Assembly (NCBI GenBank): GCA_938085105.1
Contig: CALKGK010000048.1
Span: 1-60,723, forward strand
Origin: an uncultured Flavobacteriales bacterium
Lineage (GTDB): Bacteria; Bacteroidota; Bacteroidia; Flavobacteriales_D; Sanyastnellaceae
DNA length: 60,723 bases
Direction: 5' to 3'
The notes below the pieces were generated by a model. That model was not told the origin of the DNA. It searched no databases and saw nothing but the letters and a program-made list of their open reading frames with translations. The position numbers and the translations under genes were made by a program. Of the stretch, positions 58,613-60,723 are shown in pieces (positions within the stretch are counted from its first letter, which is position 1; every line of letters begins with the position of its first letter).

Positions 58613-60030
58613 GTTCTTTCTCCAAAAAAATAATTGAAAATCAGGCCATGGGCATCCCGCTCTTGGCCTTTTTCATTGGTTTATTTATCGCTTTCACCAC
58701 CAATGGAACGGCAGACAATGGTGACAGCGTTCAGCACTTCCTCATCTCAAAATTTTCTTGGGAACACCCCGCACTTTTTCTCGATCATTGGGGAAAACCG
58801 CTTTTCACCCTGTTGAGCTCGCCCTTTTCTCAATTCGGAATCACGGGAATGAAAATCTTCAACCTTCTCGTTTTCTGCAGCACCCTCTTTCTCACTGGAA
58901 AAATTGCTCAAAGCCTGCGACTTTCACCCTTCGTTGCTCAAATTGCTTTTTGGGCTTGTCCTTACGTCTTCCCTCAAGTTTTTGGTGGTTTAACAGAACA
59001 TCTTTTTGCCTTCTGGTTGATGGCTTCTCTGCTCGCCTATGAGCGAAAGCACTTCTTTTTGGCCGCATTTCTGATTTCGTGGATGCCCTTCATTCGCTCG
59101 GAAGGTTTGATGATGTTGGCCGTTTTGGGTGGATTCTTATTCTTAGAGAAACAGTGGAAATCGCTCCCCCTGCTCCTAGCGGGAACGGTGATCTACTCCA
59201 TCGCCGGATCTTTTCATCACAACGATCTGCTTTGGGTGTGGACCAAAACACCTTATCTGATTGGTGCAGACAACTACGGTTCAGGAAAGCCCTTTCACTT
59301 CTTTGAACAGCTTTTTTATATCACAGGAATTGTGGTGATGGTGGCGGGATGTTTGGGGTTGATCCGACTCCTCACTTCACCCCGAAAAATTAAAGAAAAC
59401 AAGACGCTTTGGCTAGCCTTGAGCTTTTTCCTGGTGTTTTTGCTCGCTCACAGTGTATTCTGGACCTTCGGCCTTTTTCACAGTTACGGAATGTCTCGAG
59501 TGTTGATGGGAGTACTGCCTTGTTTTTCCCTGCTCGCTGCCTTTGGAGTGAACTGGTTTCAATCGATTCCGAACCGAAAAGTGCAAGTTTTTAGCCAGAC
59601 TATTTTTATCGTGGGAATGCTCGTTCTTCCTTTCGTGATCGCCAAATACAAAATGGAATACCCAGAAAGCTTTTCAGCCAATCTCGCCCAAATTCCTTTT
59701 GACGAGTTCATCCAAAAACCGAACAATTTTGAACAGTTTGAAACTGCAGATTATATTTTGAGCGACTCCCCGCACGTCCGAATGCAATTGAAAATTGATC
59801 CTTGGGATACCACTGCTACTGGAAATCTTTGGCAATTGAAGCACATCGACCAATACCAAGATCCCATTGTGATTTGGGACAAACACTTCTCGGTAATTGA
59901 AACTGGAATGCAGCAAAATCGCTTGGATGAAGCCGGCTTGTTGCCACGCATTTCACTCACCGAACCCGAGCGAGGGGACACCATTTATGTGCTGTACACC
60001 AAAGCCAATTCAGCGCACACCTTTGAGTAA
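58609..60030 (+). CDS. Polytopic membrane protein, GT-C glycosyltransferase-like
   Basis: The 473-residue product has about ten helices in the first 350 residues and a periplasmic C-terminal domain. The first large loop has NGTADNGDSVQHFLISKFSWEHPALFLDHWGKP, which resembles the loop with an acidic residue and HP pattern of polyprenyl-dependent GT-C glycosyltransferases. The enzyme and substrate are not identified. It starts at ATG 58609, overlapping the YebC stop (ATGA), so the two are co-translated. It converges on the glycerophosphodiesterase gene, overlapping by 21 nt. Confidence 0.75.
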   Translation: MSSFSKKIIENQAMGIPLLAFFIGLFIAFTTNGTADNGDSVQHFLISKFSWEHPALFLDHWGKPLFTLLSSPFSQFGITGMKIFNLLVFCSTLFLTGKIAQSLRLSPFVAQIAFWACPYVFPQVFGGLTEHLFAFWLMASLLAYERKHFFLAAFLISWMPFIRSEGLMMLAVLGGFLFLEKQWKSLPLLLAGTVIYSIAGSFHHNDLLWVWTKTPYLIGADNYGSGKPFHFFEQLFYITGIVVMVAGCLGLIRLLTSPRKIKENKTLWLALSFFLVFLLAHSVFWTFGLFHSYGMSRVLMGVLPCFSLLAAFGVNWFQSIPNRKVQVFSQTIFIVGMLVLPFVIAKYKMEYPESFSANLAQIPFDEFIQKPNNFEQFETADYILSDSPHVRMQLKIDPWDTTATGNLWQLKHIDQYQDPIVIWDKHFSVIETGMQQNRLDEAGLLPRISLTEPERGDTIYVLYTKANSAHTFE

Positions 60031-60723
60031 ATCGATGAGTTTGTTGGGATAATCAGTAATGATGCCGTCTACGCCTGCATTGTAGAGCTGCTCCATGTCG
60101 GAAAGCTCATTCACCGTCCATGGAACAATCTTCATTTGATTTTTGCGTGCATATTTCACATCACTTTCGTTCAACAAACTGAAATTGGGAGAGTACACTG
60201 CTGGTACAAAACCCAATTCTTCAACCAAAGCGTGAAGAGGTGTGTTTTCATCGCTCAAAAGAACCAAGTTGTTGGGGTGCAAACGATGGAGGGCTTTCAG
60301 TTGGGGTAAGGAGAAGGACTGATAGGTGCAGTATTCATCAATTCCTTTGGCCACAGTCACTCCCAGAACCAATTCAGCATAACGTTCCGCCTTTGGATGG
60401 TAGAGTTCTTCGCTCATGCTTTTGTGCTTCAATTCAATGTTAAAACCGGGCAAAGTTCTTCCATGGAGCGCACAGTAAGCCTTCACCGAATCGATGAGGG
60501 CAGACAAGCGGGGTTTGCGTACACTCATTTTCGATTGTTCTGGAAATCGGGGGTGTATTTTTGAGCCGCAGTCGAATTGCTGCACCTCCTCAAAACTCAT
60601 TTGGTAGATGTTGTGTTGAACCATGGCAAGCGCATCGCTCGGTAATTCTTCACCATCTTTGTCCAAGCAAATTTCAGCGCTAATCCAGGGTTCGTGGGAC
60701 AGGATTACTTGTTCGTCTTGGGT
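60010..60723 (-). CDS. Glycerophosphodiester phosphodiesterase family protein (partial; N-terminus outside window)
   Basis: The frame is open to the right edge, so only the C-terminal 237 residues are visible. The enzyme hydrolyses glycerophosphodiesters to glycerol-3-phosphate and an alcohol. The visible part has VILSHEPWIS near the edge (metal-binding region with H and E), PGFNIELKHKSM (the second metal-binding E), and MKIVPWTVNELSDMEQLYNAGVDGIITDYPNKL, diagnostic of GDPD. A TTG at 60666 is only an internal codon. The stop overlaps the convergent gene. Confidence 0.93.
   Translation of the reverse strand, partial: TQDEQVILSHEPWISAEICLDKDGEELPSDALAMVQHNIYQMSFEEVQQFDCGSKIHPRFPEQSKMSVRKPRLSALIDSVKAYCALHGRTLPGFNIELKHKSMSEELYHPKAERYAELVLGVTVAKGIDEYCTYQSFSLPQLKALHRLHPNNLVLLSDENTPLHALVEELGFVPAVYSPNFSLLNESDVKYARKNQMKIVPWTVNELSDMEQLYNAGVDGIITDYPNKLIDLLKGVR

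Noticed and set aside
1-60723. CRISPR arrays, IS ends, toxin-antitoxin pairs, riboswitches
   Set aside because: I found no regularly spaced direct repeats, no IS transposase other than the RAYT, no adjacent small gene pairs of that type, and no leader matching a known riboswitch.

Overview
The window comes from a chromosome of the phylum Bacteroidota, most likely class Flavobacteriia and something like the Cryomorphaceae/Schleiferiaceae. Three things point there. Six secreted proteins carry type IX secretion (T9SS) C-terminal sorting domains. Promoters follow the Bacteroidota pattern (-33 TTG/TTTG and -7 TAnnTTTG) and Shine-Dalgarno sequences are scarce. Several families are typical of the phylum: DUF4494, DUF4252, choice-of-anchor L, and a DAHP synthase fused to chorismate mutase. 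Most of the window is dense core genome. I see no prophage, CRISPR array, rRNA operon or integrase.

Layout. 1-3116: end of a MarC-family gene, a secreted kelch protein and two membrane proteins of unknown function. 3183-9225: truA, an ABC exporter half-transporter and a 1110-residue T9SS protein with seven four-cysteine repeats. 9239-13628 (minus): an operon-like run of lipoprotein, polyprenyl-phosphate sugar transferase, OmpA-family protein and FAH-family enzyme. 13784-16335 (minus): YvlD-like membrane protein, SPFH-GYF_2 protein and zinc-ribbon membrane protein, which look like a phage-shock-type envelope-stress operon. 16472-20682: a lectin-domain T9SS protein, a divergent kinase-like protein, and a REP-associated tyrosine transposase (RAYT) next to a GC-rich REP array. 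20879-27716: SPFH/stomatin, transaldolase, TsaC/YciO, pcm, an oxidoreductase, a small membrane protein, a TPR protein and DUF4494. 27738-33778 (minus): a lipoprotein, an SF1 helicase, a CUB/PKD/P-domain T9SS protein and a small secreted protein.

33884-38248: an acyltransferase-like protein, tRNA-Lys, tRNA-Leu and a choice-of-anchor L T9SS protein. 38238-45934: a solute-binding-like protein, DAHP synthase/chorismate mutase, a DUF6671-like protein, DUF983, a DUF4252 protein with a T9SS tail, a second REP island, a metallo-beta-lactamase/rhodanese protein and a chromate transporter. 45951-53977: a TPR protein, a small secreted protein, a second ABC exporter with purB, a metallo-hydrolase, a secreted protein whose signal peptide has no ordinary start codon, and pyrD. 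54165-60723: a possible micropeptide, a small conserved protein, smpB-bioA-ketoacyl synthase, YebC, a GT-C-like membrane protein and a partial glycerophosphodiesterase.

Main points for a second look. (1) The RAYT and its REP array have matching repeats about 23 kb away. (2) Nine genes have a perfect TAnnTTTG box only 4-5 nt before the start codon, which suggests leaderless mRNAs. (3) The YvlD-SPFH-zinc-ribbon operon. (4) The kinase-like protein at 18833. (5) The missing start codon at about 52009. (6) A ketoacyl synthase overlapping bioA.
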